Position numbers and translations under genes: made by a program
Source: an uncultured Clostridia bacterium
GTDB taxonomy: Bacteria; Bacillota; Clostridia; Oscillospirales; Oscillospiraceae
Assembly: GCA_937892865.1 (NCBI GenBank)
Contig: CALBJG010000067.1
Coordinates: 1-22,807, forward strand
DNA: 22,807 bases
Direction: 5' to 3'
Shown here: one piece after another, positions 22,496 through 22,807 of the stretch
How positions within the stretch are numbered: the stretch's first letter is position 1
Layout: each line of letters opens with the position of its first letter
Notes under the pieces: model-generated
Databases searched by the model: none
Seen by the model: only the letters and a program-made list of their open reading frames with translations
What the model was told of the DNA's origin: nothing

Positions 22496-22807
22496 GTGTA
22501 TTTAAAATCATTGGAAGTGCAGGGCTTTAAGTCCTTCCCGGATAAGACCTTGATCCGCTTTGGCGACGATATTACCGCTATTGTCGGCCCCAACGGTTCC
22601 GGTAAATCGAATATTTCTGACGCGATCCTCTGGGTTATGGGTGAACAGAGCACCAAAACGCTCCGTGGCGCCAAAATGGAGGACGTGATCTTTGGCGGTA
22701 CACAGAAGCGCAGCGCAGTTGGCTTCGCGGAAGCGACACTGACACTGGACAATACTGACCGTGCCCTTTCTTACGATGCGGACGAAGTGATGGTCACCCG
22801 CCGGTAT
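22496..22807 (+). CDS. smc: Chromosome segregation ATPase SMC, N-terminal part
   Basis: The first 104 residues of SMC, cut by the window end. It begins YLKSLEVQGFKSFPDK after a GTG start, with GTGAGGGT just upstream as ribosome binding site. The Walker A motif GPNGSGKSN is at 31-39 and is followed by SDAILWVMGEQSTKTLRG and MEDVIFGGTQKR, all diagnostic of SMC heads. SMC works with ScpA and ScpB to condense and segregate the chromosome. Its full length (about 1190 residues) cannot be checked here; ftsY commonly lies downstream. Confidence 0.97.
   Translation, partial: MYLKSLEVQGFKSFPDKTLIRFGDDITAIVGPNGSGKSNISDAILWVMGEQSTKTLRGAKMEDVIFGGTQKRSAVGFAEATLTLDNTDRALSYDADEVMVTRRY

Overview
The window looks like a chromosomal segment of a spore-forming, low-to-mid GC Gram-positive bacterium of class Clostridia, most likely an Oscillospiraceae-type gut organism. 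The reasons are spoIVA (endospore coat ATPase), HPr kinase/phosphorylase, a four-cysteine L28 and L32, a der-plsY-gpsA operon, strong AGGAGG ribosome binding sites, and TTGACA/TATAAT promoters with mostly 17-base spacers. The genus cannot be fixed from sequence alone.

Layout. 1-3960: an M20 amidohydrolase and a small alkaline-phosphatase-fold protein form one unit, followed by a DUF4091 glycosidase-like gene. 3965-8270: two minus-strand genes, a YfhO-type multi-pass membrane protein and spoIVA; spoIVA has a recognisable SigE-like promoter. 8394-12701: plus-strand housekeeping block with a Thr/Glu-rich anchored protein, DUF177-rpmF, and der-plsY-gpsA. 12798-15081: rpmB (minus), then hprK and an RluA-type pseudouridine synthase. 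17688-19973: a minus-strand operon of a split ThrE/YjjP-YjjB-type exporter followed by mnmA. 20266-22344: a secreted GH24 lysozyme with five SH3b domains. 22496 to the end: the start of smc.

The unusual part is 15078-17420, an AT-rich accessory island between rluA-like and mnmA. It holds a relic of an RHS/YD-repeat protein, a membrane-anchored NTF2-fold immunity protein of the YbbC/YhhH kind, an 83-codon protein that lacks a normal start codon (ATA sits where ATG is expected), a two-TM protein with a possible PH-like domain, and an unrecognised 124-aa protein with a 28-aa overlapping leader ORF. The gaps between these minus-strand genes carry copies of a GGGACAAGGGGACGG-type palindromic repeat. 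I read this as the residue of a polymorphic-toxin (RHS) locus: the toxin is gone, and orphan immunity or cargo genes remain as cassettes separated by REP-like repeats.

How the genes fit together: plsY and gpsA supply and use glycerol-3-phosphate for phospholipid synthesis beside the ribosome-assembly GTPase der; rpmF, rpmB, rluA-like and mnmA serve the ribosome and tRNA; hprK links to carbon catabolite control; yfhO-like, lysozyme and spoIVA concern the cell envelope and spore.
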